Of a stretch of 8,820 nucleotides of DNA, positions 1 to 6,240 are shown in pieces. A model generated the notes under the pieces. It made no database searches, had not been told where the DNA came from, and was given only the letters and a program-made list of their open reading frames with translations. The DNA comes from Acidobacteriota bacterium (GTDB taxonomy: Bacteria > Acidobacteriota > Thermoanaerobaculia > Multivoradales > UBA5704). Position 1 is the first letter of the stretch. Every line of letters starts with the position of its first letter. The position numbers and the translations under genes were made by a program. The stretch lies in the NCBI GenBank assembly GCA_003223675.1, contig QHVW01000968.1:1-8820 (forward strand). The letters run 5' to 3'.

Positions 1-28
1 TGCCGACTGGCAGACAGAGGAGGATAAT

Positions 29-682
29 ATGACGACGGCAAACGTTCGTAGCATCTCCCGATGGATCGTGGCGGCAGGGCTCGTCCTCGCCCTCGGTCCG
101 CAGTCCTGGGCGCATGCCCAGATCGGCCGCAAGATCTCGGTGGGGGACTACCCGTCCATGAAGGAGGGCTCGCCGGGGCTCGTCCTCGTCGAGGTTTCGG
201 ACTTCCAGTGACCGTACTGCGGAGAGAGCGCCCGTGAGGTGCTCCCGCAGATCGAAGAGAAGCTCGTTCATACCGGTAAGGTCGAGCTCGTCTTCCTCGA
301 CCTCCCCCTGCAGATGCATCCGCAGGCTTTCAAGGCGGCGGAGGCGGCGGCTTGCGCGGGCGATCAGAAGAAGTTCTGGGAGATGCATCACCTCCTGTTC
401 GCGAATCAACACGCTCTGACAGAGGACCGGCTTCCCGGATATGCCGAGCAGCTCGGTCTGGACGTCCCCGCCTTCCAGAAGTGCCTCTCCAGCGGGCGCC
501 ATGAGGGCGAGATCCGCGACAGCATCCGATTGGCTCACAGCCTCGGCATCTCCGGCACTCCGGCCTACGTGCTCGCGCGCCGCATCAAGGGCGACAAGGT
601 CGAGGTCCTCGACATCGTCCACGGCGTGCGGCCGTACGAGGAGCTGGAGAAGAAGATCAACGCTCTTCCGGCCTCGAAGTAG
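29..682 (+). CDS. Secreted DsbA/thioredoxin-fold selenoprotein (UPYC redox motif, in-frame TGA = Sec61)
   Basis: Probable extracytoplasmic thiol/selenol-disulfide oxidoreductase, 217 residues if the TGA at 209-211 is read as selenocysteine. The start ATG at 29 has a strong AGGAGG (18-23) five bases upstream. Residues 1-30 form a signal peptide: basic N-region, hydrophobic run at about 12-23, and an AHA cleavage site before Gln31. The sequence before the TGA ends EVSDFQ and continues PYCGES, so the stop sits exactly on the first Cys of the usual FQCPYC motif of DsbA-family proteins. The same frame then runs without interruption to TAG and keeps family features: helical insert residues (KKFWEMHHLLF, about 115-125) and the cis-Pro loop GISGTP (cis-Pro near 178). 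Cys109 and Cys152 are additional. TGA serves as a normal stop for another gene here (8301-8303), so general recoding is unlikely. Split calling would give a 60-aa peptide plus a GTG-started 147-aa fragment (239-682). The alternative is a sequencing error or nonsense mutation (TGC to TGA). Confidence 0.85.
209..250 (+). promoter_or_regulatory. Sec codon UGA followed by candidate bacterial SECIS stem-loop
   Basis: The UGA at 209-211 is followed by a foldable segment. Lower stem: 217-222 (CTGCGG) with 245-250 (CCGCAG), 6 bp. A 3-base AGA bulge (223-225) lies on the 5' side. Upper stem: 226-229 (GAGC) with 241-244 (GCTC), extended by 230-232 with 238-240 (one G-U pair). Apical loop: CGTGA (233-237). 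The loop starts about 22 bases after the UGA and has a G in its first two positions. Both agree with the known bacterial SECIS pattern bound by SelB: a small apical loop with an early G, roughly 16-37 bases from the UGA. The fold was drawn by eye with no energy calculation. The hairpin lies inside the coding sequence, as bacterial SECIS elements do. Confidence 0.7.
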
Positions 683-707
683 GGGTGCAGAATCGGAAAA
701 GGGACCT

Positions 708-737
708 AAAAAAGCCCGCGGCGAGGTCGCCGCGGGC
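708..737 (-). terminator. Rho-independent terminator of the Asp-box gene
   Basis: A perfect 10-bp GC-rich stem, GCCCGCGGCG (714-723) with CGCCGCGGGC (728-737), encloses the 4-base loop AGGT. Read on the minus strand it is followed directly by six T (708-713 are A on the plus strand). It lies about 27 bases past the TAA of the minus-strand gene ending at 764. On the plus strand no T-run follows directly; the nearest is at 760-765, so it is at best a poor terminator for the converging selenoprotein gene. Confidence 0.85.
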
Positions 738-763
738 CTGGGAGGAAAAAAGCCGAGGATTTT

Positions 764-2446
764 TTACGGCTCGGTGACCGGCACCGTCCAGATCTCTTCC
801 TTGCCGCCGCTGCGGCGGTCGGTCCAGGAGGGGAAGATCTTGCCGGCGAAGATCGACAGGCTGTTGTAGTCGCCGTACTGGTTGCCCGAGTCGGCGCCGG
901 CGATCGTCTCGTCGGTCCGCGCCGTGGTGAGCTGGGTGGCGGCGCTCCAGGTGGCGCCGTTGTCGGCCGAGGTCTGGTACCAGATGTTGGTGGTCTTGCG
1001 GGTGGCATCGCCGACCGTGTCGTAGTAGATGACCGCGATCCGGCCGGTGGTCTCGTCGACGCCCAGCCACTGGTTGAACTGATCGTTGAGCGACGCCTGG
1101 TTGTTGATCATCACCGGCGCCCCCCAGGTGGCGCCGCCGTCGGTGGAGCGGCCGACCCAGATGCGGGTCTTGCAGGTGGAGGCGGCGTTGGTGCCCGGCT
1201 CGTTGGCGGGGGCGGTGCAGCCGGAGGCGCCGGTGAGGTCGGTCCACGAGGCGTAGACGTTGTTCACCGTGGCCGTGCGATAGGCGGCGCCGGCGACGTA
1301 GATCAGGGCGCGCCGGCTGGCCATCGCCGGGATGCCGATGTCATAGCTGTCCTTGGTGGTGGCGGCGACGACCGGGGTCCCCCAGCTCGCGCCGCCGTTG
1401 GTGCTCTTCGCCACCACGATCTTGCTGTTGCCGGTGGTCGGCCAGAAGACGAAGGCGTCGCCGTTGGCGTTGCTCCACAGGGAGCAGCCGATGGCGGTGC
1501 CGGTGCTCTCGGTCTTGCTGACCTGGATCGGCGTGCCCCAGCCGGTGCTGGTGCGGACGTTGGCGTAGGCCGGGTTGCCGTTGTGCCAGCAGGCGTAGAT
1601 GCGGTCCTTGAACGGCGACGTGGCGCTGTGATCGATCCACATCAGCTCCTTGTCGGTGTTGCGCTGGCTGCCCGAGAAGGTGTTGTCGAACGTCCAGGTG
1701 GCGCCGCTGTCGGTCGACTTGTAGGCGCGCAGGTGGAGGGTCTGCCCCTTGATGCCGATCGTCAGCGACCAGGCGGTGCCGTCCGAGGTCCAGTCGACCG
1801 CCGGATCGGAGTGGAAGGAGTCGGTGCTGACCAGCGGCAGGAAGCTCTGGCCCCAGGTGAGGCCGCCGTCGCCGGAGTAGTACTGGGCCTGCTGGCCGGT
1901 GCCGCCGATGTTGTTGGAGGCGGCGATGATCTTGAGCGGGTTCAGGTAGTTGATCCGGATGTCCGACTCGCTGCGGGGCACCGTCTGGGCGCCGGAAACC
2001 CGGCCGTTGGCGCTGACGGTGGTCTTCTCGCCGATCACCTTCTCCTCGAAGGCGGCGTCGGGATCGGCTCCCGGGGCCCGCCATTCATCGGCCTCGGAGG
2101 GGACCAGATCCTGGTGCAGCAGCATCCACTCCGCCATCTCCTTGAGCACGAGGGGGTAGCCGCCGGTGGGATCGGAGGCCGAGTAGTTGCCTTCAGGGTG
2201 CCCCTTGCGCCAGTAGATGCGCAGCCAGAGCGGGACGGGGAGCTTGTCGTGGGCCTCCTCGGCCCGCAGCATCTGGAAATCCTGGTTGGCATGGATCAGC
2301 GTCTCCAGGGCGGTGCCGGGCTGCACCCGGCTCGCCTTGAGCTGCTGGTCGAGCGAGGGCCAGGCGGCCTGCCGGGGTGCGGCGAGAGCGGCGCTGGCGG
2401 CGAGCGACAGGGTCAGGGTCGCGGCCAAGAGAGACATCCTTCTCAT
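764..2446 (-). CDS. Secreted BNR/Asp-box repeat beta-propeller protein (sialidase-like fold)
   Basis: 560-residue exported protein. Residues 1-22 are a signal peptide (MRRM start, hydrophobic core, ALA-A cleavage region). Five Asp-box motifs of the form S-x-D-x-G-x-T-W are visible: 191-198 (SGDGGLTW), 244-251 (STDSGATW), 348-355 (STNGGASW), 434-441 (STDGGATW) and 493-500 (SADNGATW). This pattern defines the BNR propeller fold of sialidases and several other secreted hydrolases and binding proteins. I see no FRIP-type arginine motif, so exo-sialidase activity is not established. A non-propeller region precedes the blades (about 23-160), rich in Trp and charged residues. Four cysteines (286, 321, 410, 425) could form two disulfides. 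The start is set by AGGAGA (2455-2460 on the opposite strand), eight bases from the ATG; a second in-frame ATG at codon 4 is less well spaced. It is a separate unit from the upstream peptidase, whose own terminator lies between them. Confidence 0.8.
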   Translation of the reverse strand: MRRMSLLAATLTLSLAASAALAAPRQAAWPSLDQQLKASRVQPGTALETLIHANQDFQMLRAEEAHDKLPVPLWLRIYWRKGHPEGNYSASDPTGGYPLVLKEMAEWMLLHQDLVPSEADEWRAPGADPDAAFEEKVIGEKTTVSANGRVSGAQTVPRSESDIRINYLNPLKIIAASNNIGGTGQQAQYYSGDGGLTWGQSFLPLVSTDSFHSDPAVDWTSDGTAWSLTIGIKGQTLHLRAYKSTDSGATWTFDNTFSGSQRNTDKELMWIDHSATSPFKDRIYACWHNGNPAYANVRTSTGWGTPIQVSKTESTGTAIGCSLWSNANGDAFVFWPTTGNSKIVVAKSTNGGASWGTPVVAATTKDSYDIGIPAMASRRALIYVAGAAYRTATVNNVYASWTDLTGASGCTAPANEPGTNAASTCKTRIWVGRSTDGGATWGAPVMINNQASLNDQFNQWLGVDETTGRIAVIYYDTVGDATRKTTNIWYQTSADNGATWSAATQLTTARTDETIAGADSGNQYGDYNSLSIFAGKIFPSWTDRRSGGKEEIWTVPVTEP

Positions 2447-2550
2447 CGAACAGTTCTCCTTATGAGTCCGCAGATTGAATAAAACGACAGGAAGAAGACG
2501 GACGATTCACCTTAACCAAGGAGGTGCGGACCGGACGCAAAAGCGAGCCG

Positions 2551-2589
2551 AAAAAGCAAAACGCCCCTCCCCCCGAAGGGAGAGGGGCG
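2551..2589 (-). terminator. Rho-independent terminator of the metallopeptidase gene
   Basis: CGCCCCTC (2562-2569) pairs with GAGGGGCG (2582-2589), 8 bp. An inner CCC/GGG pairing with a bulged A is possible. Read on the minus strand the stem is followed by a T-rich run interrupted by GC (2551-2561). It starts about 27 bases after the TAA of the gene ending at 2616. It separates that gene from the Asp-box gene, which therefore needs its own promoter within 2447-2550; I see no convincing -35/-10 pair there. Confidence 0.75.
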
Positions 2590-2615
2590 CCTGTGCTGCG
2601 AGCTTGCGCCCTGAG

Positions 2616-5600
2616 TTACTGCACGTTCAGGGTGAAGTCGTCGACCACGAAGGAGGTCTGCAGCGAGCTGTCTTCCGTGCCGACGAGGAAGACCTGGATG
2701 GTCTGCCCCTTGAACGAGGTCACGTCGAAGCTCTTCTGCGTGAAGCCCGTGGCGTGGTTGAGGTTGGAGTAGGTGGCGAGGGTCGAGAGCACCGTGCCCG
2801 CCGTGTTGCGGATCTGCACCTTCAGGGTATCGAACGCGGTGATGGTGGTCGTCTCCGACGTGTCGATGTGGAGCCAGAAGGCGAGGGTCGCGGAGGTGGC
2901 GGTCGACGGGATCGTCACCGTCTGCAGGATGCTGTCGGTGTGGGTGACGCCGTAGCCGTCGAGCCACGCCTTCCAGGACCCGGAGTGGGCCGCCTCACCG
3001 GTGGAGCTGTCGATGACGCCCGCGGTGACGGTCCACGGCGCCGGGCTGGCCGAGCCGTTCTCGAAGCCGGGGTTGCCGAGGAGCTGCGTGATGGTGCCGC
3101 CGGTCACGGTCAGGGTGACCGTGGTGGTGTGGGTGGTGGTACCGCCGGTGCCGGTGACGGTGATCGTCGAGGTTCCGGTGGCCGCGGTCGAGGCGACGGT
3201 GATGCTCATCGTCGAGCTGCCGGAGCCGGGGGCGGCGATCGAGGCCGGGCTGAAGGAGACGGTCACGCCCGCCGGCTGACCGGAGGCGGAGAGCGAGATG
3301 GCGTTGTTGAAGCCACCCGAGACGGTGGTCGAGATCGTCGAGCTGCCCGCCGCGCCCTTCGCGATCGAAACCGAGCTCGGCGACGCCGAGATCGTGAAGT
3401 CGGGGGTCGGGACGGTGGTGACGGTCAGGCTGACCGTGGTGGTATGGGTGGTGGTGCCGCCGGTGCCGGTGATGGTCACCGTCGAGGTGCCCACGGTGGC
3501 GGTCGAGGAGACCGTGAAGGTCAGCGTCGAGCTGCCGGAGCCGGGCGCGGCGATCGAGGCCGGGCTGAAGGAGGCCGTCACGCCGGCCGGCAGGCCGGAG
3601 GCGGAGAGCGAGATGGCGTTGTTGAAGCCACCCGAGACCGCGGTCGTGATCGTCGAGGCGCCCGTGCCGCCCTGGGCGATCGAAACCGAGGTCGGCGAAG
3701 CCGCGATCGTGAAGTCAGGAGTCACGGTGGTGGTCGGGGTGACCGAGACGCAGGTCGAGGGGAGCGAGGCGCAGGCCTCGTTGCCGCTCGGGAAGGCGGT
3801 CACCTGGTAGAAGTAGGTCAGGCCGTTGGCGACGTTGGAATCGCTGAACGTGGTGCCGGTCTGGCCGGTGACCAGCTTGGTGAAGCCGGCGTTGCAGCCG
3901 GTCTCGTTGCGGAACACGTCGTAGGTCGCCGAGCCGACCGCGCCCCAGGAGAGCGAGGCCGAGTTGCTGCCGGCGGTGACGGAGAGCGACGGCGAGGCCG
4001 GAGCGGCGCAGCCGGCGAACGTCGTGGAGGCGCCGGTGTCGGTGGTGCAGGCGATGCTGTGGCGGTTGAACGCCGCGAACAGGGCGCCGCCGTGCGGCGT
4101 GCCGTCGTTCAGGTTGCCGTTGTCGTCGTCCACGGCGCGGAACACCTTCCACAGCGAGCCCGCGCTGCAGCCGTTCGACGTGAAGGTCGTGCCGGTGGTG
4201 CAGGAGAAGGACTTGGTGGCGGTGTTGCGGGAGAGGTACCAGAGGCGGTCGAGGATCGTCCACGCCACGCCGGTGCCGGGGCTCGGCAGGTCGCGGGCGG
4301 CGAGGTCCCACATCGTCTCGGTGGGCACGTACGACTCGCAGTGCACTTCCTTGCCGCACGGGCCGGTGCCGCCGGAGCCCGCCGGGCAGTGGACGCGGAT
4401 GAAGTTGTCGGCCGTGGCCGGGGTGTTCGAGGCGTGCTTGGCGAAGTCGGCGTCGCGCACGCCCGTGCAGGAGGTGCAGGCGTCGCCATAGCCCGAGCAG
4501 TTGCCGCCCAGGAAGCCGGCGCCCAGGCAGGAGTTGTGGAGGGCGATCAGCGCCGTGGTATCGCCGTAGGACTCGCCGGTGGCGCCGTCGGTGGCGGTGC
4601 CGGTGCCGTCGTTCTGGTCGATGCCGTGGCCGAACTCGTGCAGCGACACGCCGGCGATCTCACCGGTGTTGGCGCAGCCGCCGCCCGACTTGAAGAAGTT
4701 CAGCGTCGTGCCGTTCCAGTAGGCGTTGCAGGTCTGGTTCAGGTTGACGTTGACGGTGAGCTGGGTGTTGATCCAGGTGTTGCTGGGCAGCCAGCCGCGG
4801 ACCACTTCCTTGATCCGGTTGACCTGGTAGTACTGCTCGCGCGAGGAGTGCGTGTTGCCCGCGCCGCCATGGCCCGGCGTGATGCAGTCGGTGCCGGTGG
4901 AGGTGCCGAAGGCGACGTTGCCCGAGGCGTCGGACGCCTGCGAGATCGCGCCGCAGGTGTCGGTGATCTTGACGTACGTGCCGGCGAGGTTCGAGGTGAC
5001 CGCGCTGGTGAAGTTGTAGATGCCGCCCGAGTTGGTGGTGGTGGTCCCGAGGGTGAGGTACGGAGCCGGGCGCACCACCTCGCTGCCGGTGGTCGGCGAG
5101 TTCAGGTAGGTGCCGCCGGTCGCCTGCGCGGACACGTACTCGTTGACGTCGGTCAGCTCGAGGACCTCGCCGGTGGCGGCGTCGACGCGCGCCCGCCAGG
5201 TGCCCATCACGCCGTCGCGATGGAAGACGATCTGCCAGACCTTGGCGATGCCGCGGCCCTTGCCGAATTCATATCCCTCGGCGAACCGCTTGCTGGACAC
5301 CGCGGACGGCAGCAGGTGGAGGCTGCCGTTGTCCCGGAAGCTGTCGCCCACCTGGAAGCCGCCGATGTACTTGGCGACGGCGTCCACGGCCTGGCCCCGG
5401 GTCAGGCGGGTCGGCGGTACGGTGGCGCCGGGGGAGGGCAGGTTCTCCGAGCCGTACTGGATCAGGTTGCCGTTGTTGACGCGGAAGACCACGCGCGCGC
5501 CTTCGATCGGCATCCCCTCGCGGACCACGTCGTAGTCCACGAACCAGACGTGGCCGGCCGGCTGGCCCGACCGCGCGCGGTTGAGGACGAGCTGGCTGGG

Positions 5601-6059
5601 ATCGAAGCCGATGAACGACTTGACGCGCGGCATGTAGTCGCGCGCGATGGCGTCCATCACCTCCAGGTCGATCTGCGGCTTGGCCTTGAGGATGCCGCCG
5701 AGATCCTTGGTGGTCAGGTGGTTGCCGTGGCCGGGGATCCAGGCCACGTTGCCGCCCTCGGCGAAGGTGACGAGGCCGGTGCGCTTGTCGATCGTGGCGC
5801 TCCATTCGGCGTTGGGGCCGACGCCGATCTTGTAGGCCTCCCAGCCGTTCTGGAGGGACTTGTCGGCGAGCGCCCGGACGTCACCGATCGGCTCGATGTC
5901 GTCCGGAGCCTGCAGCTTCTCATGCACGAAGGCCAGCGAAGAGAGGACATCATTACCCTGCTTCGCGACCTGGGCCGTCGCCGGGAGAGCGGCGAGGGCG
6001 CAGACGATGACGAACAGCGTCAGACGTACCCACAGCGAAACACGAGATTTGGCCATCAT
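2616..6059 (-). CDS. Secreted multidomain zinc metallopeptidase (gluzincin, M4/M36-like) with FN3, Ig-like repeats and C-terminal jelly-roll
   Basis: 1147-residue exported protease precursor. The ATG at 6059 is chosen because AGGAGG (6067-6072, opposite strand) lies seven bases upstream and a signal peptide follows (cleavage near ATA-Q, 29/30). The longer frame from 6101 adds 14 residues and would put this ribosome site inside the gene. Residues about 30-305 resemble an FTP/PepSY propeptide, ending in the thermolysin/fungalysin-type motif RVDAATGEVLEL. The catalytic domain is about 310-680, with HEFGH at 474-478 and a candidate third zinc ligand, Glu496 in GESYGD, 18 residues after the second His as in gluzincins. 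WNGTTLNFF upstream also suits this class. An FN3-like domain follows (about 687-776), then two Ig-like repeats (781-881, 886-986), then a jelly-roll-like C-terminal domain (about 987-1147, starting near NPGFENG). The mature part has 18 cysteines, so disulfides are expected. It probably degrades protein outside the cell, with the C-terminal domains aiding binding or secretion. The exact peptidase family is uncertain. Confidence 0.85.
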   Translation of the reverse strand: MMAKSRVSLWVRLTLFVIVCALAALPATAQVAKQGNDVLSSLAFVHEKLQAPDDIEPIGDVRALADKSLQNGWEAYKIGVGPNAEWSATIDKRTGLVTFAEGGNVAWIPGHGNHLTTKDLGGILKAKPQIDLEVMDAIARDYMPRVKSFIGFDPSQLVLNRARSGQPAGHVWFVDYDVVREGMPIEGARVVFRVNNGNLIQYGSENLPSPGATVPPTRLTRGQAVDAVAKYIGGFQVGDSFRDNGSLHLLPSAVSSKRFAEGYEFGKGRGIAKVWQIVFHRDGVMGTWRARVDAATGEVLELTDVNEYVSAQATGGTYLNSPTTGSEVVRPAPYLTLGTTTTNSGGIYNFTSAVTSNLAGTYVKITDTCGAISQASDASGNVAFGTSTGTDCITPGHGGAGNTHSSREQYYQVNRIKEVVRGWLPSNTWINTQLTVNVNLNQTCNAYWNGTTLNFFKSGGGCANTGEIAGVSLHEFGHGIDQNDGTGTATDGATGESYGDTTALIALHNSCLGAGFLGGNCSGYGDACTSCTGVRDADFAKHASNTPATADNFIRVHCPAGSGGTGPCGKEVHCESYVPTETMWDLAARDLPSPGTGVAWTILDRLWYLSRNTATKSFSCTTGTTFTSNGCSAGSLWKVFRAVDDDNGNLNDGTPHGGALFAAFNRHSIACTTDTGASTTFAGCAAPASPSLSVTAGSNSASLSWGAVGSATYDVFRNETGCNAGFTKLVTGQTGTTFSDSNVANGLTYFYQVTAFPSGNEACASLPSTCVSVTPTTTVTPDFTIAASPTSVSIAQGGTGASTITTAVSGGFNNAISLSASGLPAGVTASFSPASIAAPGSGSSTLTFTVSSTATVGTSTVTITGTGGTTTHTTTVSLTVTTVPTPDFTISASPSSVSIAKGAAGSSTISTTVSGGFNNAISLSASGQPAGVTVSFSPASIAAPGSGSSTMSITVASTAATGTSTITVTGTGGTTTHTTTVTLTVTGGTITQLLGNPGFENGSASPAPWTVTAGVIDSSTGEAAHSGSWKAWLDGYGVTHTDSILQTVTIPSTATSATLAFWLHIDTSETTTITAFDTLKVQIRNTAGTVLSTLATYSNLNHATGFTQKSFDVTSFKGQTIQVFLVGTEDSSLQTSFVVDDFTLNVQ
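3102..3404 (-). repeat. Ig-like domain repeat, copy 2 (within the metallopeptidase)
   Basis: Encodes 101 residues starting PDFTISASPSSVSIAKG, about 80% identical by eye to copy 1. It shares a 44-base stretch (3280-3323) exactly with 3595-3638 in copy 1, in the part encoding SGGFNNAISLSAS and neighbours. Ser/Thr-rich all-beta modules like this usually act as spacers or binding domains in secreted proteins. Confidence 0.85.
3417..3719 (-). repeat. Ig-like domain repeat, copy 1 (within the metallopeptidase)
   Basis: Encodes 101 residues starting PDFTIAASPTSVSIAQG, joined to copy 2 by a four-residue TVPT linker. The repeat period is 315 bases (105 codons). Most differences from copy 2 are conservative (S/T/A, I/V), consistent with a fairly recent in-frame duplication. 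Confidence 0.85.
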
Positions 6060-6066
6060 TGTCCCC

Positions 6067-6072
6067 CCTCCT
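6067..6072 (-). promoter_or_regulatory. Shine-Dalgarno AGGAGG that fixes the metallopeptidase start
   Basis: CCTCCT on the plus strand reads AGGAGG on the minus strand, seven bases before the ATG at 6059 and ten before a second adjacent ATG at 6056. This supports a start at 6059 rather than the upstream in-frame start at 6101. Confidence 0.8.
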
Positions 6073-6174
6073 AGGGGACGGGGCGAAAAAGGAGGCACCA
6101 CACCTCCAGATTCACGGCACGGCCGGGAGGACCTCCCCCCAGCCGAAATCGATCTCAGGCCAGACTTCTGTGAC

Positions 6175-6183
6175 TGCTATACT
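6175..6183 (+). promoter_or_regulatory. Candidate extended -10 promoter element (TGCTATACT)
   Basis: TGC-TATACT matches an extended -10 (TGn plus a TATAAT-like hexamer, one mismatch). It lies about 58 bases before the ATG at 6241 in an otherwise GC-rich divergent intergenic region. No good -35 is seen 17 bases upstream (TCAGGC), which extended -10 promoters can tolerate. No clear promoter is seen for the minus-strand gene in the same gap. Confidence 0.4.
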
Positions 6184-6240
6184 CGCCCCCGATCCAAGGA
6201 CCGGAAGAGCGTTGACGTCTTTCAAAGGCAGGATGGTGAC

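Noticed and set aside
239..682. Separate 147-aa gene starting at GTG 239
   Set aside because: It lacks a ribosome site and a complete thioredoxin fold. It is the continuation of the frame starting at 29 after the Sec TGA.
746..765. Second terminator (six A, 8-base loop, six T) between the convergent genes
   Set aside because: The stem is A-T only and weak, and it overlaps the stop codon of the minus-strand gene. The GC hairpin at 714-737 explains termination better.
1583..2482. 299-aa plus-strand open frame opposite the Asp-box gene
   Set aside because: Low-complexity Gly/Val/Arg-rich shadow; the minus strand carries the signal peptide and five Asp-box motifs.
2475..6074. 1199-aa plus-strand open frame opposite the metallopeptidase
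   Set aside because: Its composition is extremely Gly/Arg/Ala/Val-rich with no domain features. The opposite strand has a signal peptide, HExxH site, repeats, ribosome site and terminator. It is an antisense shadow caused by high GC codon bias.
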